DNA of 6,387 nucleotides from Candidatus Saccharimonadota bacterium (GTDB lineage Bacteria; Patescibacteriota; Saccharimonadia; Saccharimonadales; Saccharimonadaceae). Under the pieces are notes generated by a model. It did not search any database. It was given only the letters and a program-made list of their open reading frames with translations, and was not told where the DNA came from. Location: assembly GCA_028289185.1 (NCBI GenBank), contig JAQGGV010000032.1:1-6387 (forward strand). The letters run 5' to 3'. The position numbers and the translations under genes were made by a program. Of this stretch, positions 1 through 6,303 are shown in pieces; positions within the stretch are counted from its first letter, which is position 1; the number at the start of each line of letters is the position of its first letter.

Positions 1-459
1 GCCGACCTCCTTATCTTTGATGAACCAACCAGTGGGCTTGACCCTGTTATGGCTAAGGTCTTCCGCAACGAAGTCCTGGATGCCAAAAAGAGCGGTCAGA
101 CCGTTTTTCTCTCGTCACATATATTAGAGGAGGTGGAGGAACTCTGTGATCGCGTGGCGGTCCTGCGCGAGGGCAAACTTGTCGAGCTTGGAACACTCGA
201 GGAGCTGCGTCACTTCTCTGCCCTGACCGTCGAGGCGACCTTCCATGGCAAGCCGCCGCATGTCAGTGACATCAAACACGTCACCAACGTCGAAACACAC
301 GACCATTTCCTGCGATGTAATATTAATGGTCCGGTTGATGAGCTGCTGGAAGTCATAGCCAAGGCAAAACCAATTAGCCTGCTGAGTCGCAAGCCGTCGC
401 TCGAAGAATTATTCCTTGCGCTCTACGACAACGATGGTAACAAAAACGAGAAGCAATAA
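1..459 (+). CDS. ABC transporter ATP-binding protein, C-terminal part (5' end outside window)
   Basis: Cytoplasmic ATPase subunit that would power the permease encoded just downstream. The frame is open from base 1, giving 152 visible residues. Seen directly: Walker B with catalytic glutamate (LLIFDEP, residues 3-9), the D-loop SGLD (11-14), and the switch histidine in SSH (residue 40). After these comes the usual E-V-E-x-L-C-D-R-V stretch. The last 80 or so residues match the DUF4162-type tail of ABC-2 exporter ATPases and end in the typical PSLEELFLALY motif. Walker A, the Q-loop and the LSGGQ signature must lie to the left of the window, so the gene is cut by the window edge and need not be defective. 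Its TAA overlaps the ATG of the next gene (TAATG, 457-461), which points to translational coupling and one operon. Drug or antibiotic export is the usual assignment for this family; the substrate here is unknown. Confidence 0.93.
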   Translation, partial: ADLLIFDEPTSGLDPVMAKVFRNEVLDAKKSGQTVFLSSHILEEVEELCDRVAVLREGKLVELGTLEELRHFSALTVEATFHGKPPHVSDIKHVTNVETHDHFLRCNINGPVDELLEVIAKAKPISLLSRKPSLEELFLALYDNDGNKNEKQ

Positions 460-803
460 TGGCAGCTCAAACTTCGCCAACCAAAGCAATCCGACGATTT
501 GCCTTTCGGGGGACACTCCGAGGAGCAATTATCCTTGGCCTTCTCGTCGGTATCATGATGGGCGCCCAAGGTGCCGCCTATGCAGCCGCCTATCCTGACC
601 AACACTCACGAGATTTGTTTATTGTATCGCTCAAAAGCGCGCCTGCTGTCGGCTTCCTAGCCGGTGAAATCCAGGATGCTTCAACCCCCGCCAGTTACTC
701 TATATATAAATCAATTGCTCTGACAACGCTCATCGTTTCCGTGTGGGGGCTTCTGATCACAACACTTCTGTTCCGCGCCAAGGAGGAAGACGGACGCATG
801 TAA
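459..803 (+). CDS. N-terminal fragment of ABC-2 permease (114 aa)
   Basis: Starts at the ATG overlapping the ATPase stop codon. No strong Shine-Dalgarno sequence lies upstream, so coupled translation is likely. The protein has a short basic N-terminus, a first helix at about residues 22-44, an extracellular stretch beginning with the Tyr-Pro that often follows helix 1 in this family, a second helix at about 84-105, and the cytoplasmic sequence R-A-K-E-E-D-G-R-M. In full-length relatives this E-E-x-G-R sequence begins the cytoplasmic loop between helices 2 and 3 and the chain continues for some 420 residues. Here it ends at TAA. Alone, the piece has only two helices and could not form a transport path. 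It might pair with the downstream fragment, or be a dead remnant. It should not be read as an independent small protein. Confidence 0.75.
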   Translation: MAAQTSPTKAIRRFAFRGTLRGAIILGLLVGIMMGAQGAAYAAAYPDQHSRDLFIVSLKSAPAVGFLAGEIQDASTPASYSIYKSIALTTLIVSVWGLLITTLLFRAKEEDGRM

Positions 804-830
804 AACATCCTGGTAGGAAAAGTTAGTAAG

Positions 831-2081
831 GTGGCCGTGAATGTACAGATGTTGATTGGTTATGGCTATTCACTTGTTATCGCCTTTTTGCTTGGTTGGG
901 CATTTATCGCTCTGCTTGGGCTTGATCCCAAGGTTAATCTTTCGGTCGGCTCCGCCGGCCTTTTAACACTCGGTGTGTTTCTGCCTGGACTATTTTTTGC
1001 CAGTCTGGGAGTGCTCACCAGCCAACTGGCGCTGACTCGCGGACGCGCACTCGCATATGGTCTCGTGCCACTGCTTGTACTCTTCTGTCTGCGTGGTGCA
1101 GCCAACAGCATCACCGACTGGAACGACCTGAAACGTTACACACCATTTGGCTGGACCGACCTACTCAACCCCGTCCTGGGTGCAGATAGCGTGTGGATTT
1201 TGCCAACCGTTATATTCGCCGTTACTGCTATTCCACTCGCGCTGTATTTCGCTCGCACACGTGACCTGGGCGGTAGTATTCTGCCACAGTCAGATCATGC
1301 AAGATCACGTTTTTATTTGCTCAATTCAGACCTTGGATTGACCATTCGTCAAAGTATCCCATCATTTATCTGGTGGACACTTGGCACACTTGCCTACACA
1401 GGTCTGCTTGCCTCAATTGCAAAGGTAGGTGCCGATGTGCTGTCTAGTTCCCCGGCCTTTGTTAAAGTCATGGGTAAACTCGGCGGTTCGTACGATGATT
1501 TAGTCGTTGCATTTCTAGGTTTTGGCGGACTGTTCACAGCGTTGATTCTGCTGGTAATGGTGGCTGTCATTATGGGCAATATTCGTAACCAAGAGGCGAA
1601 AGGTTATTTGGACAATGTACTCGTGCAGCCTATTCGCAGAACCATGTGGCTAGCCAGACGCGTCGGTGTCCTGACGCTGATGGTGGCGATTATTTCGTTG
1701 CTGTCGGGCGACATGATTTGGCAAATTGCCAGCGCACAGGGTGTTTCGCTCGACCTTGGTATCATGCTGCAAAATGCCATTTCACTGACCGGAACAATCT
1801 TCCTCCTGGTTGGGATCGGCACATTTTTCTATGGTGTTTTGCCGCGAATTGCATCACCCGTCATGTTCGCCGTTATCGTATGGGCGTTTATTGTCGACAT
1901 CCTCAAATCGTTCTTTTCACTTGGTGATTTTATAGACAAAACATCACTGCTGCACTATGTATCATTTGCTCCGACAAAGGCACCAGACTGGTCAACATTT
2001 GCATGGCTCGTCGTCATTGGCGTCATCACAGCTGGGATGGGTATTCTGGCCTTCGCCAAGCGCGACGTCACCCCCGAATAA
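831..2081 (+). CDS. C-terminal fragment of ABC-2 permease (416 aa)
   Basis: Carries the rest of the permease: about ten hydrophobic helices (roughly residues 8-30, 40-65, 75-90, 121-140, 178-198, 227-249, 277-297, 315-337, 340-362 and 388-408). Between the two halves is a T-R-D-L-G-G-S segment, a linker typical of COG3559-like permeases. The second-half cytoplasmic motif (R252 to R270, with E255, G258 and D261) is intact. The GTG at 831 is the earliest start after the interrupting TAA. Its ribosome site is poor (AGGA at 815-818, 12 bases away), and ATG 849 is an alternative start. The frame is the same as that of the upstream fragment, so the true start of the ancestral gene is 459. The stop codon abuts the stop of the opposite-strand MMPL gene. 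Whether this fragment is translated depends on reinitiation or readthrough, which the sequence cannot settle. Confidence 0.8.
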   Translation: MAVNVQMLIGYGYSLVIAFLLGWAFIALLGLDPKVNLSVGSAGLLTLGVFLPGLFFASLGVLTSQLALTRGRALAYGLVPLLVLFCLRGAANSITDWNDLKRYTPFGWTDLLNPVLGADSVWILPTVIFAVTAIPLALYFARTRDLGGSILPQSDHARSRFYLLNSDLGLTIRQSIPSFIWWTLGTLAYTGLLASIAKVGADVLSSSPAFVKVMGKLGGSYDDLVVAFLGFGGLFTALILLVMVAVIMGNIRNQEAKGYLDNVLVQPIRRTMWLARRVGVLTLMVAIISLLSGDMIWQIASAQGVSLDLGIMLQNAISLTGTIFLLVGIGTFFYGVLPRIASPVMFAVIVWAFIVDILKSFFSLGDFIDKTSLLHYVSFAPTKAPDWSTFAWLVVIGVITAGMGILAFAKRDVTPE

Positions 2082-4481
2082 CTATTTCGCTTCTTCGCCC
2101 TCGATAGACACATGTGGCAGTATGCGGTCTAGCCATTTTGGTAACCACCAGGCAGCACGGTCAAGCAGCGCCATAGCGGCCGGTACAAGCGTCAGGCGCA
2201 CTATAAATGCATCGACAAAGATACCGAATGACAGCCCAAAGCCGATTGCCTGAATCGTTGGATCGTGATTGCTGATAAACCCAGCAAAGATTGAAACCAT
2301 AATAACTGCGGCCGCTAGAACGACTTTGCTAGCATGGGCAAATCCACGGTGGATTGCTCGCTGCGCATCATCTGTTTCACGGTACGCCTCGTGCATGCTC
2401 GTCACCATAAAGAACTCGTAGTCCATAGCCAGGCCAAACAGAATGCCGATTGCGATGATTGGCAGGAAACTAATAATTGGACCGGTCGCATCCGCAACCC
2501 CAAACCAACCCCATTGGAATACGGCAACTAGCGATCCGAACATTGCAATGACAGAAAGCAAGAAACCAACCGTTGCTTTAACCGGTACCAAAATCGATCG
2601 AAACGCGATAACGAGAATAATAAATGACAAACCGACGACAACCGCCAGATAAATCGGCAACACACTTGCCAGCTTGGCGTTTACGTCTGTCTGCAACGCG
2701 GTCGAACCTGTGATTGCCAGTTCGATTGAGTTGCTGCCGGTTAATTTCTGTCGGTTGGCAGAATCTCGAAGATTATTAATAAGATCAATAGTCGCTTGAT
2801 CCGATGGCCCGGAATTCGGAATGATTTCGATGAGTCCCGCGGTGCCATCGCTGGTCGCAAGCGCTGGTTGTGATGCTTTGATAGTCTCATTCGCCGAAAC
2901 CCTATCGGCAACCTTTTTTAGTTCGATAAGTTTCGCGTACTGCGACACCGCCTGGTCAATTTGTGCTTCTGCTGCTGCCTTTTGCTGGGCAGCTGATATG
3001 GTGGCCGCAGCAATCGCTTGTTGCAGCGCTGCTTTATCGGCTGGAGTTTTTGCTGCTGCAGCCTGCTGCGTAAACGCCGCCTGGGCCTGGGCCGTAGCCG
3101 TTGCAATCTTTGCATCCAACTGCGCCTGGGCAGGGTCACGAACGGCCGCCTTGTCGGCATCACTCACCGCAGGCAAGCCCTGCACGACAACAATCAATGG
3201 TGCATTAAATCCGGCTCCAAAGCCTTTTGCAAGCAGATCGTAGCCTTTGCGTGCAGTCGATGATTTCGCTGCATATTCGTCAGTCGGCAGCCCAAGTTTC
3301 AGATCGAGTGCAGGCAGCGAAATGACGCCAATCACAATGACACCTAGTACAAGTACGACAACTGGGTGTTTCGTCAACGTGGCACCCCACTTGTACCAGA
3401 ATGTCGAGCGATTAGCATGATGAACTTCGCGGGCGTGTTTCTTTTTTTGTGCGGCGAGCGCCACTGCTCGTTGCTTGTGCGAGAATATTCGTGATTTCAA
3501 TAGACGCAAAAGCGCCGGCGTTATAGTCAGGGCAACGGCGGCGGCAACGGCTATAGCACCAGCAGCGGCCAGCCCCATTGATGTCATAAATGGAATCTGC
3601 ACAACACTCAACGCCGAGAGGGCAATAATGACCGTCGCTGCCGCAAATACGACAGCGTTGCCGGCCGTACCAATAGCCCGCGAGGCTGCCGTATGCAAAC
3701 TAAAACCCTCCAACACATATGTACGATATCTGTTGATAATAAATAGTGAATAATCGATGCCGACAGCCAGCCCCAACATTACCGCCAATACCGGCGTCGT
3801 TGAACTAATATCAATCAGACGACTGAGCGAGAACAGTCCAGCCATACTAATGGCAACACCGATCAAGGCCGTAATAAGCGGCATTCCCGCGGCAATCAGA
3901 GAGCTGAGCGTTGCAGCCAGCACGATCAGCGCCACCACTAGCCCACCTATCTCGCCTAGCCCCAGGATGTCACTTGGGTTTTTCGGGATGATGTCACCAC
4001 CCATTTCAACTTCCATACCACTACTACGCGTATCGTTCACGACTTGCTGCACTTGGTTGATTGTCGACTCTGTAATTTGACCACCGCTGTTTTTTAACTG
4101 CAATTGAGTATAGGCAATCTTCTTGTCACTCGATACGGCTGCCGTATTGACTGTCGGGTCGACGACTCCAGAAACGCCATCAATTTTCAAGAATTTCGTT
4201 GTACTGTCTTTGATGACGTCGGAATAATCAGCAATCGTTTTGCCATCCTCCGCAGCAAACACAATGCGGCCCGTACCTTTGCCGGCACTTGGGAATAATT
4301 TCGCCATTTCATCGAGCGCTTTTTGACCCTCGGTCCCAGGTATACTGATTGCCGAAGATGTCGACTGGATATTAACGGATGCCAAATAACCCAAAGCTCC
4401 AAGTATGACAATCCACACCGTAATAACCCAAATCGGGTGCGTGAACGCAAATGAGCCCAGCTTATGTAGTGATTTACCCAT
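2082..4481 (-). CDS. MMPL family transporter (RND superfamily), 799 aa
   Basis: Inner-membrane exporter of the MMPL/YdfJ group (COG2409-like), which moves lipids or hydrophobic compounds using the proton gradient. The layout is the duplicated RND plan: helix 1 at about 16-36, a first extracytoplasmic domain (37-170), helices 2-6 (about 172-328), a basic cytoplasmic linker (329-370, rich in Lys, Arg and His), helix 7 (372-393), a second extracytoplasmic domain (394-605), and helices 8-12 (606-771). The paired proton-relay Asp-Tyr motifs of MmpL proteins are present in both halves: G-I-D-Y at D243/Y244 and A-M-D-Y at D687/Y688. Residues about 438-512 are an Ala/Gln-rich insertion that lengthens the protein beyond the roughly 700 residues common in short MMPL proteins. 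There are no cysteines. ATG 4481 is chosen because the helix-1 context is right and a TATACT box lies 7 bases upstream; no Shine-Dalgarno sequence is seen. The gene is transcribed divergently from the MFS gene and convergently with the permease. The substrate is unknown. Confidence 0.93.
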   Translation of the reverse strand: MGKSLHKLGSFAFTHPIWVITVWIVILGALGYLASVNIQSTSSAISIPGTEGQKALDEMAKLFPSAGKGTGRIVFAAEDGKTIADYSDVIKDSTTKFLKIDGVSGVVDPTVNTAAVSSDKKIAYTQLQLKNSGGQITESTINQVQQVVNDTRSSGMEVEMGGDIIPKNPSDILGLGEIGGLVVALIVLAATLSSLIAAGMPLITALIGVAISMAGLFSLSRLIDISSTTPVLAVMLGLAVGIDYSLFIINRYRTYVLEGFSLHTAASRAIGTAGNAVVFAAATVIIALSALSVVQIPFMTSMGLAAAGAIAVAAAVALTITPALLRLLKSRIFSHKQRAVALAAQKKKHAREVHHANRSTFWYKWGATLTKHPVVVLVLGVIVIGVISLPALDLKLGLPTDEYAAKSSTARKGYDLLAKGFGAGFNAPLIVVVQGLPAVSDADKAAVRDPAQAQLDAKIATATAQAQAAFTQQAAAAKTPADKAALQQAIAAATISAAQQKAAAEAQIDQAVSQYAKLIELKKVADRVSANETIKASQPALATSDGTAGLIEIIPNSGPSDQATIDLINNLRDSANRQKLTGSNSIELAITGSTALQTDVNAKLASVLPIYLAVVVGLSFIILVIAFRSILVPVKATVGFLLSVIAMFGSLVAVFQWGWFGVADATGPIISFLPIIAIGILFGLAMDYEFFMVTSMHEAYRETDDAQRAIHRGFAHASKVVLAAAVIMVSIFAGFISNHDPTIQAIGFGLSFGIFVDAFIVRLTLVPAAMALLDRAAWWLPKWLDRILPHVSIEGEEAK
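2946..3170 (-). other. Ala/Gln-rich helical insertion in the second extracytoplasmic domain of the MMPL protein
   Basis: Residues about 438-512 of the MMPL protein are dominated by Ala, Gln, Lys and Asp. They have few glycines or aromatics and one proline break (K-T-P-A-D, 478-482). The pattern fits two long antiparallel helices. On both sides the ordinary MMPL porter-domain sequence is recognisable: the strand P-L-I-V-V-V-Q before it, and G-L-I-E-I-I-P followed by L-I-N-N-L-R after it. The boundaries are estimates made by eye. Some mycobacterial MmpL proteins (the MmpL4/5 type) carry a coiled-coil hairpin at the equivalent place between helices 7 and 8; equivalence here is inference. Confidence 0.6.
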
Positions 4482-4488
4482 TGTATTT

Positions 4489-4494
4489 AGTATA
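4489..4494 (-). promoter_or_regulatory. -10 box of the MMPL gene, apparently leaderless
   Basis: On the minus strand the sequence is TATACT, one mismatch from consensus, separated by 7 bases from the ATG at 4481. Transcription would begin at or within a base or two of the start codon. No Shine-Dalgarno sequence fits between box and ATG, and no convincing -35 hexamer is seen at 17 bases. A small dyad (GTAT, 5 bases, ATAC; 4483-4495) covers the box. Confidence 0.5.
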
Positions 4495-4508
4495 CGACGT
4501 CTTGGGCA

Positions 4509-4525
4509 CTCAGCCTATGCCTGAG
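4509..4525. repeat. Imperfect dyad in the divergent intergenic region, possible operator
   Basis: CTCAG (4509-4513) and CTGAG (4521-4525) form an inverted repeat with a 7-base spacer. It lies between the proposed MMPL and MFS promoters, where a shared regulator could act on both. The arms are short, so chance is a real possibility. It is not a terminator, because there is no T run and both flanking genes point away from it. Confidence 0.3.
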
Positions 4526-4548
4526 CAATATCCAGCAGATGAGCCTCG

Positions 4549-4557
4549 TGGTATCAT
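4549..4557 (+). promoter_or_regulatory. Extended -10 promoter candidate for the MFS gene
   Basis: TGG followed by TATCAT gives a TGn extended -10 element with one mismatch in the hexamer. A start about 7 bases downstream would give a leader of roughly 27 bases that includes the ribosome binding site at 4577-4582. No good -35 hexamer is visible, as is usual for extended -10 promoters. A TTATAG at 4573-4578 is a weaker rival that would leave no room for the ribosome site. Confidence 0.4.
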
Positions 4558-4576
4558 ATGAGTAAGAAGAACTTAT

Positions 4577-4582
4577 AGGGAG
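4577..4582 (+). promoter_or_regulatory. Ribosome binding site of the MFS gene
   Basis: AGGGAG, 8 bases before ATG 4591, is a good Shine-Dalgarno match and fixes that start. It is the only clear ribosome binding site at a gene start in the window. The MMPL gene and the gene at the right edge have none. Confidence 0.65.
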
Positions 4583-4590
4583 TATTATTT

Positions 4591-6291
4591 ATGGCATCGG
4601 AGCATCCCGCTCATTCGGCTCAGCATCACGCGAGCAAATTCACCAGCAGACAAAAAACAATCGCACTCGTTGTCGGCGCCCTGGCATTCGTCATGGACCT
4701 TCTCGATAACACCATCGTTAACGTTGCCATTCCATCAATCCAGACAAACCTCCACGCAAGCTACTCTGATATCCAGTGGTTGTCCGCAGGCTATGCCCTA
4801 TCATTTGCAGTCCTGCTGATTACCGGTGGTCGCATGGGTGATGTCTTTGGTTACAAGAAGTTATTCCTGAGTGGTGTTTTCGGGTTTACTATCGCCTCGC
4901 TCCTGAGCGGCCTCGCTTGGAACCCAGAAATCTTGGTTGCAGCGCGCCTTTTACAAGGTGCAACTGCCGCTCTGATGGTACCTCAGGTCATGTCACTCAT
5001 GCAGGTTATGTACACACCCAAGGAACGAGCGGGTGTCATGGGGCTGTTTGGCGCCCTTGGTGGACTCAGTGCATCGCTTGGTCCAATCCTTGGTGGTTTC
5101 TTGATCGAATGGAATATTTTTGGCCTAGACTGGCGCCCAATCTTTTTGATCAATATTCCTGTTGGTTTGATCGCGTTCTTCGCCGGCGTGCGCTTCCTGC
5201 CAAATGGCAAATCACCACACCCACTCAAACTCGATCTTGTCGGTACCGGACTTATCATCGTCGCACTTGGTCTGCTCATTTACCCACTTATCGAGGGGCG
5301 TGAACTTGACTGGCCTGGATGGCTGTTCGGCATGATGGCTCTTTCCGTTCCATTCTTTGCAATCTTTGCCTGGTGGCAGGTTAAAAAGGAGAAACTAGAC
5401 GGTTCACCGCTTATCATTCCGGCCCTGTTAAAAGTTAAAATGTTCGTGAAGGCTATGGCCGCCAACATCATTTTCGAAATGTTAATGCTCGGCTTCTTCT
5501 TTACATTTACCTTGATGCTACAGATTGGTTTGGGCTACGACGTCCTAAAGGCTGCTCTGACAAACATTCCAGTTGCAGTTGGCATCACCGCTGCAATGGT
5601 TGGAATCGCTGGCGTATTGTTACCACGCATTGGTCGCTACACCATGACACTGGGCGCACTGATTATGGCACTCGGTTTATGGCTGACCTACCTACCTGTC
5701 AGTATGCACGGGCGTGACACGCAACCGCTCGAACTAACCATTGGCCTCTTACTCGTCGGACTTGGTATGGGTATGAGCATGGTGACAATCTTCAGCAACG
5801 CGCTCAAGGACGTTGACACAAAGCACGCTGGTTCAGCCAGTGGCACCATGAACGCCATCCAACAACTTGGTGGCGCAATCGGTATCGCCTTTATCGGTGT
5901 TATCTTCTTTGGCCAGCTTTCATCATATGCGGCAACTAGTTTTGACAGCGTTTCACCTGGCATCAAGACTGCAGCAGCAAAACTTGAACTACCGGTCAGC
6001 GCCCAGGACCAACTCGTCAGTATGGCAAAGACATGTTACGTTGATCGCAATAATCAAAAAGATTTCTCGCAAACACCAGATAGTTGTAAGCAAGTCGAGA
6101 ATCAACCACAAAGTCCTGTTATGAAACCTCTTGGTGACGCCATTGCAAATGCCGTCCTGGATGCAAATGCCAAGAACTTCGTCAGCGCGTACCACGCTGG
6201 CCTCGTCTACGCCTGGGTACTCGTCGGCATCACCTTCCTACTGAGCTTCATGTTCCCTCGCAAGATGACTTACGACGCCTCTGGTCACTAA
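4591..6291 (+). CDS. DHA2-family (14-helix) MFS drug exporter, 566 aa
   Basis: Proton-coupled multidrug exporter of the major facilitator superfamily in the cytoplasmic membrane. Family motifs are clear: motif D1 L-D-N-T-I-V-N-V-A-I-P (38-48), motif A G-R-M-G-D-V-F-G-Y-K-K (80-90), motif B A-R-L-L-Q-G (118-123) and antiporter motif C G-L-S-A-S-L-G-P-I-L-G-G (158-169). The acidic residue of motif D1 (D39) is the usual proton/drug-coupling site in this family. Length and hydrophobic pattern fit 14 helices. A roughly 90-residue extracellular loop (442-533) precedes the last helix and holds the protein's only two cysteines, C482 and C499. The N-terminus is histidine-rich (H5, H8, H12, H13). The start is supported by AGGGAG 8 bases upstream. 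The gene is divergent from the MMPL gene, with 109 bases between them. The substrate cannot be assigned. Confidence 0.95.
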   Translation: MASEHPAHSAQHHASKFTSRQKTIALVVGALAFVMDLLDNTIVNVAIPSIQTNLHASYSDIQWLSAGYALSFAVLLITGGRMGDVFGYKKLFLSGVFGFTIASLLSGLAWNPEILVAARLLQGATAALMVPQVMSLMQVMYTPKERAGVMGLFGALGGLSASLGPILGGFLIEWNIFGLDWRPIFLINIPVGLIAFFAGVRFLPNGKSPHPLKLDLVGTGLIIVALGLLIYPLIEGRELDWPGWLFGMMALSVPFFAIFAWWQVKKEKLDGSPLIIPALLKVKMFVKAMAANIIFEMLMLGFFFTFTLMLQIGLGYDVLKAALTNIPVAVGITAAMVGIAGVLLPRIGRYTMTLGALIMALGLWLTYLPVSMHGRDTQPLELTIGLLLVGLGMGMSMVTIFSNALKDVDTKHAGSASGTMNAIQQLGGAIGIAFIGVIFFGQLSSYAATSFDSVSPGIKTAAAKLELPVSAQDQLVSMAKTCYVDRNNQKDFSQTPDSCKQVENQPQSPVMKPLGDAIANAVLDANAKNFVSAYHAGLVYAWVLVGITFLLSFMFPRKMTYDASGH

Positions 6292-6294
6292 ACC

Positions 6295-6303
6295 TGCTAT
6301 ACT
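6295..6303 (+). promoter_or_regulatory. Extended -10 promoter of the right-edge gene, apparently leaderless
   Basis: TGC followed by TATACT is an extended -10 element with one mismatch. It ends 9 bases before ATG 6313, so the transcript would start at or very near the start codon. There is no Shine-Dalgarno sequence. The element begins 4 bases after the MFS stop codon, so the downstream gene probably has its own promoter in addition to any readthrough from the MFS gene. Confidence 0.5.

Larger units (their letters stand above)
459..2081 (+). pseudogene. ABC-2 exporter permease frame interrupted by one in-frame TAA
   Basis: Read through the TAA at 801-803, bases 459-2081 form a single frame of about 540 codons with roughly twelve predicted membrane helices. 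This is about the length I expect for COG3559-type permeases (putative polyketide-antibiotic exporters). The nine codons between the TAA and GTG 831 (N-I-L-V-G-K-V-S-K) continue the family motif without a frame change, so this is a nonsense codon and not a frameshift. The motif before it (E-E-D-G-R-M-stop-N-I-L-V) aligns without gaps with E-A-K-G-Y-L-D-N-V-L-V in the second half of the same protein, so the stop replaces an acidic residue. GAA to TAA is one base change. No further stop is present, so decay, if real, is recent. Sequence error or two working fragments are the alternatives. The two open pieces are listed separately. Confidence 0.7.

Noticed and set aside
801..803. Reassigned stop codon (alternative genetic code)
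   Set aside because: The known recoding in related candidate phyla concerns TGA and not TAA. TAA is used as the normal terminator at 457, 2079 and 6289 in this same window.
459..2081. Programmed frameshift to join the two permease pieces
   Set aside because: Both pieces are in the same frame, so a shift would move the ribosome out of the permease frame. Only stop readthrough or reinitiation could join or co-express them.
2040..2130. Bidirectional terminator at the convergent gene ends
   Set aside because: Only short, imperfect complementarity is present, with no stable stem followed by a T run on either strand.
2821..3243. Plus-strand open frame of 140 codons opposite the MMPL insertion
   Set aside because: It is an antisense shadow of the Ala/Gln-rich segment: the codons read backwards give Ala/Cys/Ser-rich low complexity, and there is no ribosome site or domain.
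3475..4080. Two consecutive plus-strand open frames opposite the MMPL gene
   Set aside because: They lie wholly within a well-supported minus-strand gene and show no recognisable protein features. Their openness follows from the codon use of the MMPL frame.
4917..5303. Plus-strand 128-codon frame inside the MFS gene
   Set aside because: It is an out-of-frame shadow of the MFS coding sequence, with Trp/Arg/Cys-rich composition and no start signal.
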